This document shows positions 45,827-54,592 of a DNA stretch of 64,000 nucleotides, in pieces. Positions within the stretch are counted from its first letter, which is position 1; the number at the start of each line of letters is the position of its first letter. This stretch comes from Alteriqipengyuania halimionae (GTDB lineage: Bacteria > Pseudomonadota > Alphaproteobacteria > Sphingomonadales > Sphingomonadaceae). Location of the stretch: positions 124,001 through 188,000 of the forward strand of contig NZ_WTYR01000001.1 of NCBI RefSeq assembly GCF_009827575.1. The letters run 5' to 3'. A model generated the notes under the pieces. The model was not told the DNA's origin. It saw only the letters and a list, made by a program, of their open reading frames with translations, and searched no databases. A program made the position numbers and the translations under genes.

Positions 45827-46933
45827 CTAGCGTGTGACGAGGCAGTCCTGCCCGCCAGCCTTGAGGCTGTTGCACGCGGCCTGTGCTGCCGAGCGGGTGG
45901 GATAGCCCCCGGCCTTGAGCCGGGTGATGTTGCCCGAACGGTCGAGCACCTTCTGCGCCCCTGCGAGGGCGGGATTGCTTTCGAGACGCGCCCACAGGCG
46001 ATCGGCGCCATTGGCGACCGAGAACGCGCCGAGCTGGATTTTCCACGGTCCGGTCATCGCGGCCGGCTTGGGATCGGGCGCAGCCGGGGCGGAATCGCGC
46101 GGAGCGGGCGCGGGCCGGGGCTGGACCGAAGGAGTCGGCGTCGGCGTGGTCGCATCGGCACGCGCTTCGGCAGGCGGCAGAGTGTAGTCCGCGCCCGCGG
46201 CGTCCGGGCTCGAGGGGGTCGCGCGCGGCGTGGTCTGTCTCGGCGCCGGTACCGGTGTCGGCGTGACCGCGGCGGTCTGCGGCGGGGTGGGGATGCCGTA
46301 ATCGGCGGCGTCGGCCTGTTGCTGGCGGCGCGCTTCGGATTGCTCGGCAATATCGCTCGACAGGGCGACGCCGCGGCGGCGCTGCTCGATCGGGATGAAA
46401 TCATCCATCTGCACACGGGCACGCGTCGCCTGGCCAAGCCCGGCATTCTGCGCCAGCGTTACCAGCGCATAGGCGCGGACCCAGTCCTTGCCCACGAGGT
46501 CTCCGTTGAACAGCGCGAGGCCATAGAGATATTGCGCCCGGGCATCGCCTCTCATCGCCGCGTCCTGCAGGAACGGCATCGCGTCGGCCTTGGCCCCCCG
46601 ATGGAACAGCAGCAGGCCGTAATTGTCCGCCGCGCGCCAGTGCCCCTGTTTCGCGGCAAGACCATAATAGCGCTCGGCCTCGGCGAGATCGGTCTCGACC
46701 CCGCGGCCGAACTTGTAGGCCTGGGCGAGATTGTATTGCGCATCGGCATCGCCCGCATCGGCGAGCGGTTTCCAAACGCTGACGGCCTTGGCGAAGTCTC
46801 CGCTGCTGGCCGCTTCGACCCCGGCGTCGTTCCCGCTGATGATCAGCGAATCCTGCGCCGCCAGCGGGGCGGGCAATCCGGCGACGAGGGCGCTCGCAAA
46901 CGCGGCTGCAATGATGGTCTGTCTGTTACGCAT
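45827..46933 (-). CDS. Sel1-repeat and SPOR-domain envelope protein
   Basis: The ATG at 46933 gives 368 residues. A signal peptide (IIAAAFASALVAGLPAPLAAQ) is followed by several Sel1/TPR-like repeats (DAQYNLAQAYKFGRG; AERYYGLAAKQGHW; ARAQYLYGLALFNGD), a Pro/Thr-rich linker, and a C-terminal SPOR domain (WKIQLGAFSVANGADRLWAR to QDCLVTR). SPOR domains bind denuded septal peptidoglycan, so it is probably periplasmic and septal. It is divergent from the ParA gene across a 242-bp spacer with repeats. Confidence 0.8.
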   Translation of the reverse strand: MRNRQTIIAAAFASALVAGLPAPLAAQDSLIISGNDAGVEAASSGDFAKAVSVWKPLADAGDADAQYNLAQAYKFGRGVETDLAEAERYYGLAAKQGHWRAADNYGLLLFHRGAKADAMPFLQDAAMRGDARAQYLYGLALFNGDLVGKDWVRAYALVTLAQNAGLGQATRARVQMDDFIPIEQRRRGVALSSDIAEQSEARRQQQADAADYGIPTPPQTAAVTPTPVPAPRQTTPRATPSSPDAAGADYTLPPAEARADATTPTPTPSVQPRPAPAPRDSAPAAPDPKPAAMTGPWKIQLGAFSVANGADRLWARLESNPALAGAQKVLDRSGNITRLKAGGYPTRSAAQAACNSLKAGGQDCLVTR

Positions 46934-46944
46934 GGTCCTGCCCA

Positions 46945-46988
46945 CTGTTCGGTCGGTGCTCGGTCGCTGTTCGGTCGCGATCCGGGTG
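46945..46988. repeat. 11-bp direct repeats upstream of the ParA operon
   Basis: CTGTTCGGTCG (46945-46955), GTGCTCGGTCG (46956-46966), CTGTTCGGTCG (46967-46977) and a weaker CGATCCGGGTG (46978-46988) follow without gaps. The period is about one DNA turn. The array lies between the SPOR gene start and the ParA promoter region. A direct-repeat operator for the RHH protein encoded downstream is a reasonable guess. Confidence 0.6.
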
Positions 46989-47175
46989 TTCGGCGGTTAA
47001 TTTTCGTTCACCATAACACGTATGATTGACGAGGTGAATCCCGCCTTATCCGGCTTCGGAAAGGGGCGCAGGAATGCCGATCGCCGTTAACCCGAAATTA
47101 GGACCGTTCTGCGAACTCTTCATCGTGACCAACACTATTCGTGTGCCATTTGACTGATTTGGGGGGACGACAGCC

Positions 47176-47898
47176 TTGCGTGTTCTAGCCATGGCTTCGC
47201 AGAAAGGTGGATCGGGCAAGACGACCTTGTCCGGGCACCTCGCCGTACAGGCCCAGCGGGCGGGCGCCGGTCCCGTCGTGCTGATCGACATCGACCCGCA
47301 GGGCTCGCTCGCCGATTGGTGGAACGAGCGCGAGGCGGAGCTTCCCGCCTTTGCGCAGACCACCGTCGCGCGGCTTGCCAACGACTTGCAGATCCTGCGC
47401 CAGCAAGGTTTCAAGCTGGCGGTGATCGATACGCCGCCGGCGATCACCATGGCGATCCAGTCGGTGATCTCGGTCGCCGAATTGATCGTCGTTCCGACCC
47501 GCCCGAGCCCGCACGATCTGCGAGCCGTGGGCGCGACGGTCGATCTGTGCGAACGCGCCGGCAAGCCGCTGGTGTTTGTCGTCAACGGCGCGACGCCCAA
47601 GGCCAAGATCACGTCCGAAGCCGCGGTCGCGCTGTCGCAGCACGGCACGGTGGCGCCGATCACGGTTCACCACCGCACCGATTTCGCCGCCTCGATGATC
47701 GACGGTCGCACGGTGATGGAAGTCGATCCGCAAGGCCGCTCGGCCGCGGAAATCACCGCGCTATGGACCTATGTCGCCGACCGGCTCGAGAAGAATTTCC
47801 GCCGCACCGTATTCGCCGCTCCGGCAAGCGTTTCGCAGATCCCCGGGCAGCCACGAGCGCAGGGCGGGGGCTTCGGTCGCCGCGTTGCGGGCTCTTAA
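47176..47898 (+). CDS. ParA-family ATPase
   Basis: The TTG start at 47176 follows GGGGGGACGACAGCC; the product has 240 residues. The deviant Walker A KGGSGKTTLSGHLA, the Walker A' VLIDIDPQGSLADWW, and the Walker B LAVIDTPPAITM define a ParA/MinD-like switch ATPase that dimerises on nucleoid DNA. It lacks the N-terminal DNA-binding domain of type Ia ParA and the MinD amphipathic end. The RHH gene follows after 9 bp. This is not the chromosomal parAB pair, as no ParB is adjacent. Confidence 0.88.
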   Translation: MRVLAMASQKGGSGKTTLSGHLAVQAQRAGAGPVVLIDIDPQGSLADWWNEREAELPAFAQTTVARLANDLQILRQQGFKLAVIDTPPAITMAIQSVISVAELIVVPTRPSPHDLRAVGATVDLCERAGKPLVFVVNGATPKAKITSEAAVALSQHGTVAPITVHHRTDFAASMIDGRTVMEVDPQGRSAAEITALWTYVADRLEKNFRRTVFAAPASVSQIPGQPRAQGGGFGRRVAGS

Positions 47899-47907
47899 GG
47901 AGAGCGC

Positions 47908-48456
47908 ATGATGACCCAGGCCGGTTTCGCATCGCTGTCTCCGACTTTGCTCGCCCGCAAGGGTGCGGCAAGACCTGCCATGCGCCCGCAAGTGCAGCCG
48001 CTCGGCACCCATGAACTTCACGCCTTCGCACCCGGAAACGATCCGCAGGACGAACTCGGCTGGAACGACATGGGCGAGGACGTGCCCGAGCCTGCCAACG
48101 AGCAGCGCGATGCGCAGGCAGCCGATGTGATCGCGCTCGCCGGACGTGTCGCCATCGATACGCCAGCCGTCTCGGACAAGCCGGAAGTGGTGCGCGAGCG
48201 CGAGCAAGCCGCCAAGAAGATCGCCGCTGGCGCGCTGCCTGCGGCGCCGCGCCGCAAGGCCATCGCGAAGGGGCGCAAGGCCGCCTTCACGCTGCGCATC
48301 GATCCCGAACGCCATCTCAAGCTGCGGCTCGCCTGTACGCTGAAGAACCGCAGCGCCCAGCAATTGATTACCGAAGCGCTCGATTGCTGGCTCGACGCAC
48401 AAGACGAAATCGCCGAAATCGCCGCCCATGTCGGCGATACAGACCGTTCGAATTGA
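47908..48456 (+). CDS. ribbon-helix-helix partner of the ParA-like ATPase
   Basis: This encodes 182 residues. The N-terminal 110 are low-complexity and acidic, likely disordered. Residues 125-165 (KAAFTLRIDPERHLKLRLAC, NRSAQQLITEALDCWLD) form a beta-strand and two helices typical of ribbon-helix-helix DNA-binding proteins, such as ParG. A basic stretch (PRRKAIAKGRK) precedes it. Gene order ATPase then RHH matches type Ib partition cassettes; here it is chromosomal. Confidence 0.7.
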   Translation: MMTQAGFASLSPTLLARKGAARPAMRPQVQPLGTHELHAFAPGNDPQDELGWNDMGEDVPEPANEQRDAQAADVIALAGRVAIDTPAVSDKPEVVREREQAAKKIAAGALPAAPRRKAIAKGRKAAFTLRIDPERHLKLRLACTLKNRSAQQLITEALDCWLDAQDEIAEIAAHVGDTDRSN

Positions 48457-48472
48457 CGGGGGGAAGCAGACG

Positions 48473-49771
48473 ATGAAAGCCGCTGAAACCAACCATGCCG
48501 GAAGCCGGGCCGCGATGCGCAATGCCGTAACCGGCGTGCTTTCGGTGGTGCTGCTGGCTGGTTGCACCATGGGCGAAAAGGCCGCGCCGTCGAATGTCAG
48601 CGCTGCCGAAGCCAAGGCGATGCTCGCTGAAGGGCGGACCAATGCGGCGATCGGCGCCGCCGAAGCCGCCGTTCTGGGCGCGCCACGCGATGCCGGCTAC
48701 CGCGCCGGACTGGGCAATGCCTATCTGCGCGCCGGCCGCTTCGAAGCCGCCGCGACTACGTATGAAGACGCGCGCCGTCTGGGCGACCAATCGGCGCGCA
48801 CCGCGCTCAGCCTGGCGCTAGCCAGGATCGGCGGCGGTAAAGCCGACGATGCGCTCGAGGTTCTCGCGGCCGAGCGCGGCGATATCGCTCCGGCCGATCT
48901 CGGGCTCGCTGTCTCTCTGGCAGGCGATCCGCGTGGCGGCATTTCGATCCTCTCCGACGCGCTGCGCAACGGGGAAAACACCGCCAAGGTGCGCCAGAAC
49001 CTCGCATACAGCTATGCGCTGGCGGGGATGTGGCGCGAAGCTCGGATCATGGCCGCCGAAGACGTTCCGGCCGATCAGCTAGGCAACCGGATGGCGCAAT
49101 GGGCGTCGACTGCGCGACCGGAGATGGTCCGCCACCGCGTCGCCGCGCTGATCGATGCTCCCGTCATTGCCGATCCGGGGCAGCCGCAGCGCCTGGCGCT
49201 CGCCAATTATCCTGGCGCCGCACAATTCGCGTCCGCGCCCGTGGAAGCGGAGCCTGCGAGCCTCGCGGCCGCCGATCCGGTCGGCATCGAAGCGGCGCCG
49301 ATGGCGCCTCTCTCCGGTTCGCGAGCGAAAGCTCCCTCTGCGCCGGTGGCTATTGCCGCAGCACCCGAATCGCCACGCTCGCGCTACGTATCCAAGCCGA
49401 TCGTGCAGGCCATCGCCCCGCGTTCGGTGTCCGCGTCCGCGGTGGCGCGCGATGCATCGCCGCGTGCGGTAAGCAAGGCCGACGATGGCACCCATCTGGT
49501 CCAGCTCGGCAGCTTCTCGAGCCGCGCACGTGCCGAGAAAGCGTGGAATATCTATCTCGCCCGCAATCCGGAGCTGAAGGGATTCGAACGCCTGATCACG
49601 CCCGCCAATGTTCGCGGCAAGACCTATTACCGGGTACAGGCTGCCGGTTTCGATCGTTCGGGCGCAAAGGCGATGTGCGGCACGATGGCGCGCAGCGGTG
49701 AAGGCTGTCTGGCGATTGCCGATCGCCGTGGCCCGCAAGCCGTCGGCCGGACCCAGCGCGCTCGCCGCTAA
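48473..49771 (+). CDS. TPR and SPOR-domain lipoprotein
   Basis: The ATG at 48473 after GGGGGAAGC gives 432 residues. The lipoprotein signal is VTGVLSVVLLAGCTMG. A TPR-like middle (AAEAAVLGAPRDAGYRAGLG; AYLRAGRFEAAATTYEDARR) and an Ala/Pro-rich linker lead to a C-terminal SPOR domain (THLVQLGSFSSRARAEKAW to AGFDRSGAKAMCGTMARSG). It is probably an outer-membrane lipoprotein that recognises septal peptidoglycan. It is the third gene after ParA and RHH, suggesting that cytoplasmic positioning and septal envelope functions are linked. Confidence 0.75.
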   Translation: MKAAETNHAGSRAAMRNAVTGVLSVVLLAGCTMGEKAAPSNVSAAEAKAMLAEGRTNAAIGAAEAAVLGAPRDAGYRAGLGNAYLRAGRFEAAATTYEDARRLGDQSARTALSLALARIGGGKADDALEVLAAERGDIAPADLGLAVSLAGDPRGGISILSDALRNGENTAKVRQNLAYSYALAGMWREARIMAAEDVPADQLGNRMAQWASTARPEMVRHRVAALIDAPVIADPGQPQRLALANYPGAAQFASAPVEAEPASLAAADPVGIEAAPMAPLSGSRAKAPSAPVAIAAAPESPRSRYVSKPIVQAIAPRSVSASAVARDASPRAVSKADDGTHLVQLGSFSSRARAEKAWNIYLARNPELKGFERLITPANVRGKTYYRVQAAGFDRSGAKAMCGTMARSGEGCLAIADRRGPQAVGRTQRARR

Positions 49772-49810
49772 GGGCGGCTCGCCCGAACGGATGGCAATCG
49801 AAACTAGTTT

Positions 49811-49842
49811 AAAAGGGCGTCCGGATGGTCGGGCGCCCTTTT
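49811..49842 (+). terminator. rho-independent terminator after the ParA operon
   Basis: AAAAGGGCG pairs with CGCCCTTTT (9 bp) and the T-run continues to 49844. It also faces the convergent pyrC' gene, so it may act in both directions. Confidence 0.8.
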
Positions 49843-49862
49843 TTATGGCGAAGCGCTACTGA

Positions 49863-51071
49863 TCAGGCGATCCGCTTGCCGCCCTTGAACAGCGCTAAGG
49901 CGCGGCCTTCGACGCCCTGGCGATCGAACGGCGTGTTGGTGTCGGTGCCGTCCTGTGCGTTGACGATCCACGGCTTTTCGGGATCGACCAGCACCAGATC
50001 TGCCGCGTATCCCTCGGCGAGTTGCCCGGTCTCCAGCCCCAGCAACCGCGCGGGTTCGGCAGCCAGCAGGTCGAATGCGCGGGGCAGGTCGATCACGCGA
50101 TCGCGCACCAGCGACAGCGTGAGTGGCAGCAGCGTACGCGCTCCCGCCATTCCTGGCGAGGCATCGGCAAACGGCAGGCGCTTGTCCTCGCTGCCGAGCG
50201 GGTCGTGGCTCGAACATACGACGCTGATCGTACCGTCGGCGATCGCCTCGCGCACCGCCTGCCGATCGTCTTCGCTGCGCAGCGGCGGTGACAGCCGCGC
50301 ATAGGTGCGGAAATCGGCAATCGCGAGGTCCGAGAGCATGAAATAGCCCGGGCTGACTCCGGCGGTCACATCGAGACCGTCTGCACGGGCGCGGCGCACC
50401 AGTTCTAGCCCGCGCGCGGTGGTCACTTGGCGGAAGTGCACCCGGGCGCCGCTCATCTCGGCCAACATCAGATCGCGCGCGATGGCCAGTGCCTCGGCTT
50501 CTGCCGGGGCAGAAGACAAGCCGAACCGCGTCGCGATCGGTCCGCTGGTTGCCACGGCGTCGCCCGCAAGTCCGCTATCCTCGGCGGTGACGATGCAGGT
50601 GAGGTCCAGCGCGGCGCAGGACTGCAGCACGCGGAGCATCGTGCCGCTGTCGGCGATCCATTTGCGTCCCGTCGCTACCGCCCGCGCCCCGGCCTCGCGC
50701 ATCAGCGCCAACTCGGTCAACTCTTTGCCCGCCAACGAGCGAGTCGCAGCGGCGATCGGATGAACCCACAGATCCGGCTTTCCGCTGCGCGCGGCGAAGC
50801 GGATCGGGGCAGGCGAATCGAGCATTTCGCTATCGGGCATCAGGCCGACACGCGCGATGCCCCCTGCATGGCAGGCGGGCTTGTCGACTGCGAACACGCC
50901 CAGATCGACGATCGCGGGCGCGAGGATTGCACCGGCGGCATCGAAGCTGTTCGCACCGGCCCGGGTTTCCTCGCCAAGCGCCGCGATTCGGTCACCCCGG
51001 CAGGTCAGCGATCCGGCCTCGGCGCCGGAGGGAAGAAGCAGGCGTGCATCGGTGATGACGAGATCGCTCAT
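49863..51071 (-). CDS. pyrC': inactive dihydroorotase homologue (PyrC') paired with PyrB
   Basis: This encodes 402 residues with the dihydroorotase/amidohydrolase fold. At the place where an active enzyme has D-x-H-x-H it has [18 protein letters not shown], so the first two metal-binding His are gone; the pocket around [14 protein letters not shown] is partly kept. This matches the catalytically dead PyrC' that stabilises class A aspartate transcarbamoylase dodecamers in pseudomonads. Its ATG overlaps the pyrB stop by 4 bases. The active enzyme is at 39391. Confidence 0.85.
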   Translation of the reverse strand: MSDLVITDARLLLPSGAEAGSLTCRGDRIAALGEETRAGANSFDAAGAILAPAIVDLGVFAVDKPACHAGGIARVGLMPDSEMLDSPAPIRFAARSGKPDLWVHPIAAATRSLAGKELTELALMREAGARAVATGRKWIADSGTMLRVLQSCAALDLTCIVTAEDSGLAGDAVATSGPIATRFGLSSAPAEAEALAIARDLMLAEMSGARVHFRQVTTARGLELVRRARADGLDVTAGVSPGYFMLSDLAIADFRTYARLSPPLRSEDDRQAVREAIADGTISVVCSSHDPLGSEDKRLPFADASPGMAGARTLLPLTLSLVRDRVIDLPRAFDLLAAEPARLLGLETGQLAEGYAADLVLVDPEKPWIVNAQDGTDTNTPFDRQGVEGRALALFKGGKRIA

Positions 51072-52072
51072 GCCCAGCCCTCCATACCGCGCGCCCTGCG
51101 GGTCAGCACATCGAGGCATGCCATGCGGATGGCGACGCCCATTTCAACCTGCGTGGTGATGAGGGACTTTTCCCGCTCGGCGACATCGCTGTCGATTTCT
51201 ACCCCGCGATTCATCGGGCCGGGATGCATGATCCACGCATTGGGTGCGCGGGCGTCGAGGCGCTCCGCCGTCAGTCCGTAGAGGTGGCGATATTCCGCCG
51301 TCGAGGAAATGAATTGTCCCTCCATCCGCTCGTTTTGCACGCGCAGCATCATGACCGCGTCGACACCATCGAGCGCGGCGTCGAAATCGTAGAATGGCTC
51401 CCCGCCCAGCGCCTCGATCGACGCGGGCATCAATGAGGGCGGGGCGCAAGCGCGGACCCGCGCCCCCAGCGCGGTCAGGCACATCATGTTCGAGCGCGCG
51501 ACACGGCTGTGGAGGATGTCGCCACAAATGGCGATCTTCACCCCGTCCAGCGCTTCTCCGCCCGCAATTCCCATCGCCCGGCGCAGCGTCAGCGCGTCGA
51601 GCAGAGCCTGCGTCGGGTGCTCGTGACTGCCGTCGCCGGCATTGAGCACCGGACAATCGACCTTTTCGTCGATCAGCTGCACCGCGCCCGAGCTGCCGTG
51701 CCTGATGACGATCGCATCGGCTCGCATCGCGTTCAGCGTCACCGCCGTATCGATCAGCGTTTCACCTTTTTTAACAGAGCTTTGCGCGGCGTGCATGTTG
51801 ACAACGTCGGCCCCCAGGCGCTTGCCCGCGATTTCGAAGCTCAGCAGCGTTCGGGTCGAATTCTCGAAGAAGGCATTGATGATGGTCAGGCCCGAAAGCG
51901 CATCGGAATGCTTCTTCGCCTCGCGATTGAGCGCGACGTAATTCTCGGCCTCGTCGAGCAGGTACAGGATCTCGTGCCGCTCGAGCCCGGCAATGCCGAG
52001 CAGCGAGCCGTGCGGGAAGGCCAGCGATCCCGATGGATAGCGGGAGCGGTGCGGATTTTCCGAAGCTGTCAT
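51068..52072 (-). CDS. pyrB: aspartate carbamoyltransferase catalytic subunit
   Basis: PyrB joins carbamoyl phosphate and aspartate, the first committed pyrimidine step. The ATG at 52072 ([15 protein letters not shown]) gives 334 residues. [20 protein letters not shown] is the carbamoyl phosphate signature; [14 protein letters not shown] holds the mobile loop; [16 protein letters not shown] and [11 protein letters not shown] bind aspartate. It overlaps the inactive pyrC' downstream. No pyrI regulatory subunit is seen. Confidence 0.95.
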   Translation of the reverse strand: MTASENPHRSRYPSGSLAFPHGSLLGIAGLERHEILYLLDEAENYVALNREAKKHSDALSGLTIINAFFENSTRTLLSFEIAGKRLGADVVNMHAAQSSVKKGETLIDTAVTLNAMRADAIVIRHGSSGAVQLIDEKVDCPVLNAGDGSHEHPTQALLDALTLRRAMGIAGGEALDGVKIAICGDILHSRVARSNMMCLTALGARVRACAPPSLMPASIEALGGEPFYDFDAALDGVDAVMMLRVQNERMEGQFISSTAEYRHLYGLTAERLDARAPNAWIMHPGPMNRGVEIDSDVAEREKSLITTQVEMGVAIRMACLDVLTRRARGMEGWA

Positions 52073-52157
52073 TAAAGCCAAGCCCCTAGTCGAGCGGTAT
52101 CGTACGCTCAAGCGGTTTCGCCTTTGCGCCCGCGCGCCGTCATTGTAGGGCGGCGGG

Positions 52158-54044
52158 ATGGTATTCGCACGCAAGGTCTGGAAGCTGCTCGTCGGAATCA
52201 AGGACGGGCTCGTACTTATTTTCATGCTGCTGTTCTTCGCCGCGCTCTATGCGCTGCTGACGATGCGGCCGAGTGCCGATGCGGTGCGCGACGGGGCGTT
52301 GTTCCTGCAATTGGATGGCGTGGTGGTCGAAGAGCCCGCCGAGGTCGATCCGTTCGACGCGCTGCTTTCGCCCACGCCCCAGATCAACGAATATCGCGCC
52401 CGCGATCTCGTCGCCTCGATCGAGGCGGCGGCGGAGGACGACCGGATCAAGGCCGTCGTGCTCGATCTGTCGCGGTTCCTGGGCGGCGGCTTCATCCACA
52501 TGCAGGATATCGGCGAAGCGCTCGATATCGCGCGCGATGCGGGCAAGCCGGTCTATGTCCACTCGCTGTTCTACACCGACGACGCGATGCTGCTTGCAGC
52601 GCACGCCGACGAGGTCTGGCTGGATCCGCTGGGAGCGGCGATGATCGCCGGGCCGGGCGGCGAACAGCTTTATTTCGGCGCGCTGCTCGATCGGCTGAAG
52701 ATCAATGCCCGCGTCTACAAGGTCGGCACGTTCAAGGATGCGGTCGAACCCTATACCTCTTCTAAGGCATCGGCTCCCAGCCTGGCCGCTCGCGAGGCTC
52801 TCTATGGCGATGTCTGGGAGCTTTACCGGCAGGATGTCGTCTCTGCGCGCCCCAAGATCCAGCTCGAACGGATCACCTCTGCGCCGGCGGAATGGATCGA
52901 AGCCTCTGGGGGCGACACCGCCAAGGCCGCGCTCGATGCCGGTCTGGTCGACAAGCTCGGCAGCTGGGAAGAGTTCGGCGATTACGTGGCGTCCAAGGTC
53001 GGCAAGGATCCGGCTGACGACAGCGCAGGCCATTTCGCCAACACCGGGTTCGATACCTACGACGCCAATCTCGAGATCGATGATGCAGGCCGTCCGATCG
53101 CGGTCGTGACCATTGCGGGCGAAATCGTCGATGGAGAAGCCGGCCCCGGCACCGCGGGTGGAGACAGGATTGCCGAATTGATCGATCAGGCCTCGGCCGA
53201 TGACGATCTGGCCGCGCTGGTTGTCCGGGTGGATTCGCCTGGCGGTTCGGTGACGGCGTCCGAAGCGATTCGCCGCGCGATCACGCGGGTAAAGGCCAAG
53301 GACGTGCCGATCGTGGTCTCGATGGGCAATGTCGCGGCCTCGGGAGGCTATTGGGTTTCGACCCCGGCCGATCGCATTTTCGCCGAACCCGGTACGATTA
53401 CCGGCTCGATCGGTATTTTCGGCCTGATCCCGACTTTCGAGGATTTCCTCGCCGATTGGGATGTCTACAGCGACGGCGTGCGCACGACGCCGCTATCCGG
53501 CCAGCCCGACCCGATCGCCGGCTTCACGCCCGAAGTCGATCGCATCATCCAGAGCAATATCGAAGCGGGCTATAGCCGCTTCATCGGGCTCGTGGCCAAG
53601 AACCGCGGCTGGAAGCCGGAACAGGTCGACATGGTGGGGCAGGGCCGGGTGTGGTCGGGCGTCGCCGCTCGTCAGAACGGGCTGTTCGATGCCATGGGCG
53701 GCCTGGACGAAGCGCTAGCCTATGCCGCGAAACAGGCCGAGCTGGACGCAGGCGAGTGGCATCCGCGCTACCTCGGGAATAAGCGCGAGCCGTTCCTTTC
53801 GCTCATCGAACAACTGACACAAAGCGAACGCGGCGTGGACGAAGCCATCGCGCGCGACCTGATTTCCTACGCTGCCCAGCGTCGCCGCCTGGCGCTTGGT
53901 ACAGCCTCCGTGCGGCTCGAGCGTTTGATGACGGGCGGCGCTGGCATGCAGGCGCTCTGCCTCGATTGCGATAGCGGCATGGCCGCTCGCCCGATCGCCG
54001 ATGAGCGCGGTTTCTGGGCGAAGCTGGCAGGCATGCTCAAATAA
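52158..54044 (+). CDS. sppA: signal peptide peptidase SppA, 67K type
   Basis: SppA is a membrane-bound Ser/Lys protease that degrades cleaved signal peptides. The 628 residues start with a membrane helix ([19 protein letters not shown]) and hold two tandem domains of the ClpP/crotonase fold. The N-terminal domain carries the general-base lysine ([20 protein letters not shown]). The C-terminal domain has the nucleophile Ser in [15 protein letters not shown] and the [15 protein letters not shown] strand. Length fits the E. coli-type enzyme. Confidence 0.94.
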   Translation: MVFARKVWKLLVGIKDGLVLIFMLLFFAALYALLTMRPSADAVRDGALFLQLDGVVVEEPAEVDPFDALLSPTPQINEYRARDLVASIEAAAEDDRIKAVVLDLSRFLGGGFIHMQDIGEALDIARDAGKPVYVHSLFYTDDAMLLAAHADEVWLDPLGAAMIAGPGGEQLYFGALLDRLKINARVYKVGTFKDAVEPYTSSKASAPSLAAREALYGDVWELYRQDVVSARPKIQLERITSAPAEWIEASGGDTAKAALDAGLVDKLGSWEEFGDYVASKVGKDPADDSAGHFANTGFDTYDANLEIDDAGRPIAVVTIAGEIVDGEAGPGTAGGDRIAELIDQASADDDLAALVVRVDSPGGSVTASEAIRRAITRVKAKDVPIVVSMGNVAASGGYWVSTPADRIFAEPGTITGSIGIFGLIPTFEDFLADWDVYSDGVRTTPLSGQPDPIAGFTPEVDRIIQSNIEAGYSRFIGLVAKNRGWKPEQVDMVGQGRVWSGVAARQNGLFDAMGGLDEALAYAAKQAELDAGEWHPRYLGNKREPFLSLIEQLTQSERGVDEAIARDLISYAAQRRRLALGTASVRLERLMTGGAGMQALCLDCDSGMAARPIADERGFWAKLAGMLK

Positions 54045-54082
54045 ACGATGCGCGGTCGCTTGCCCGCGACCGCGCATCGGCA

Positions 54083-54271
54083 TCAGTCCGGCGGCAGGAT
54101 CTCCGGCCCCGTGAAGTCCGGGTTGTCGGTATCGGGCTGCGGAGGCTCGATTTCGTGCGGGATGCGTTCGGGCTCTTCGTTCGGGGTTTCGAGCGGCGGG
54201 GTTTCCGCCGGGGCCCGATCGGGCTGGGCAGGGGTTTCGGGCGGGACCGAATCGGGGGGTACGCTGGCCAT
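54083..54271 (-). CDS. 62-residue proline-rich small protein
   Basis: AGGAG lies 9 bases before the ATG at 54271. The product is low-complexity, rich in Pro, Glu, Asp and Thr (MASVPPDSVPPETPAQP to GPEILPPD), without signal or membrane segment, and almost certainly disordered. Function unknown; it could be spurious, although the ribosome binding site is good. Confidence 0.4.
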   Translation of the reverse strand: MASVPPDSVPPETPAQPDRAPAETPPLETPNEEPERIPHEIEPPQPDTDNPDFTGPEILPPD

Positions 54272-54414
54272 TGTCGATGCTCCTTCGCTATCATCTCTAA
54301 AACGGTTGGTGTGAGGCGCTCGTTCCCAATCCCCTCGCCCGCGGCGCTCTGCGCTTGCCCTTTTGCGCGCTACCGTTTAGGGCGCGCGCCTTATATCCGG
54401 CTCGGTCTGTTCAA

Positions 54415-54499
54415 GCGGGCGTGGCGGAACTGGTAGACGCGCTGGTTTTAGGTACCAGTATCGAAAGATGTGGGGGTTCGAGTCCCTTCGCCCGCACCA
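54415..54499 (+). tRNA. tRNA-Leu(UAG)
   Basis: An 85-nt class II tRNA with a long variable arm and encoded CCA. The acceptor GCGGGCG pairs with CGCCCGC. The anticodon stem CTGGT/ACCAG surrounds loop TTTAGGT (anticodon TAG). The variable arm is around ATCGAAAGATGT, and the T-arm is GGTTCGAGTCCC-like. Confidence 0.97.
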
Positions 54500-54592
54500 G
54501 TCCCGCCCGGTCCTTGATGCGCCTCGCTGCGCACGACCGATGAAGATCACCCGCATTTCGCGACTATTTTGAAGATTGAAGGCAGTTACCCG

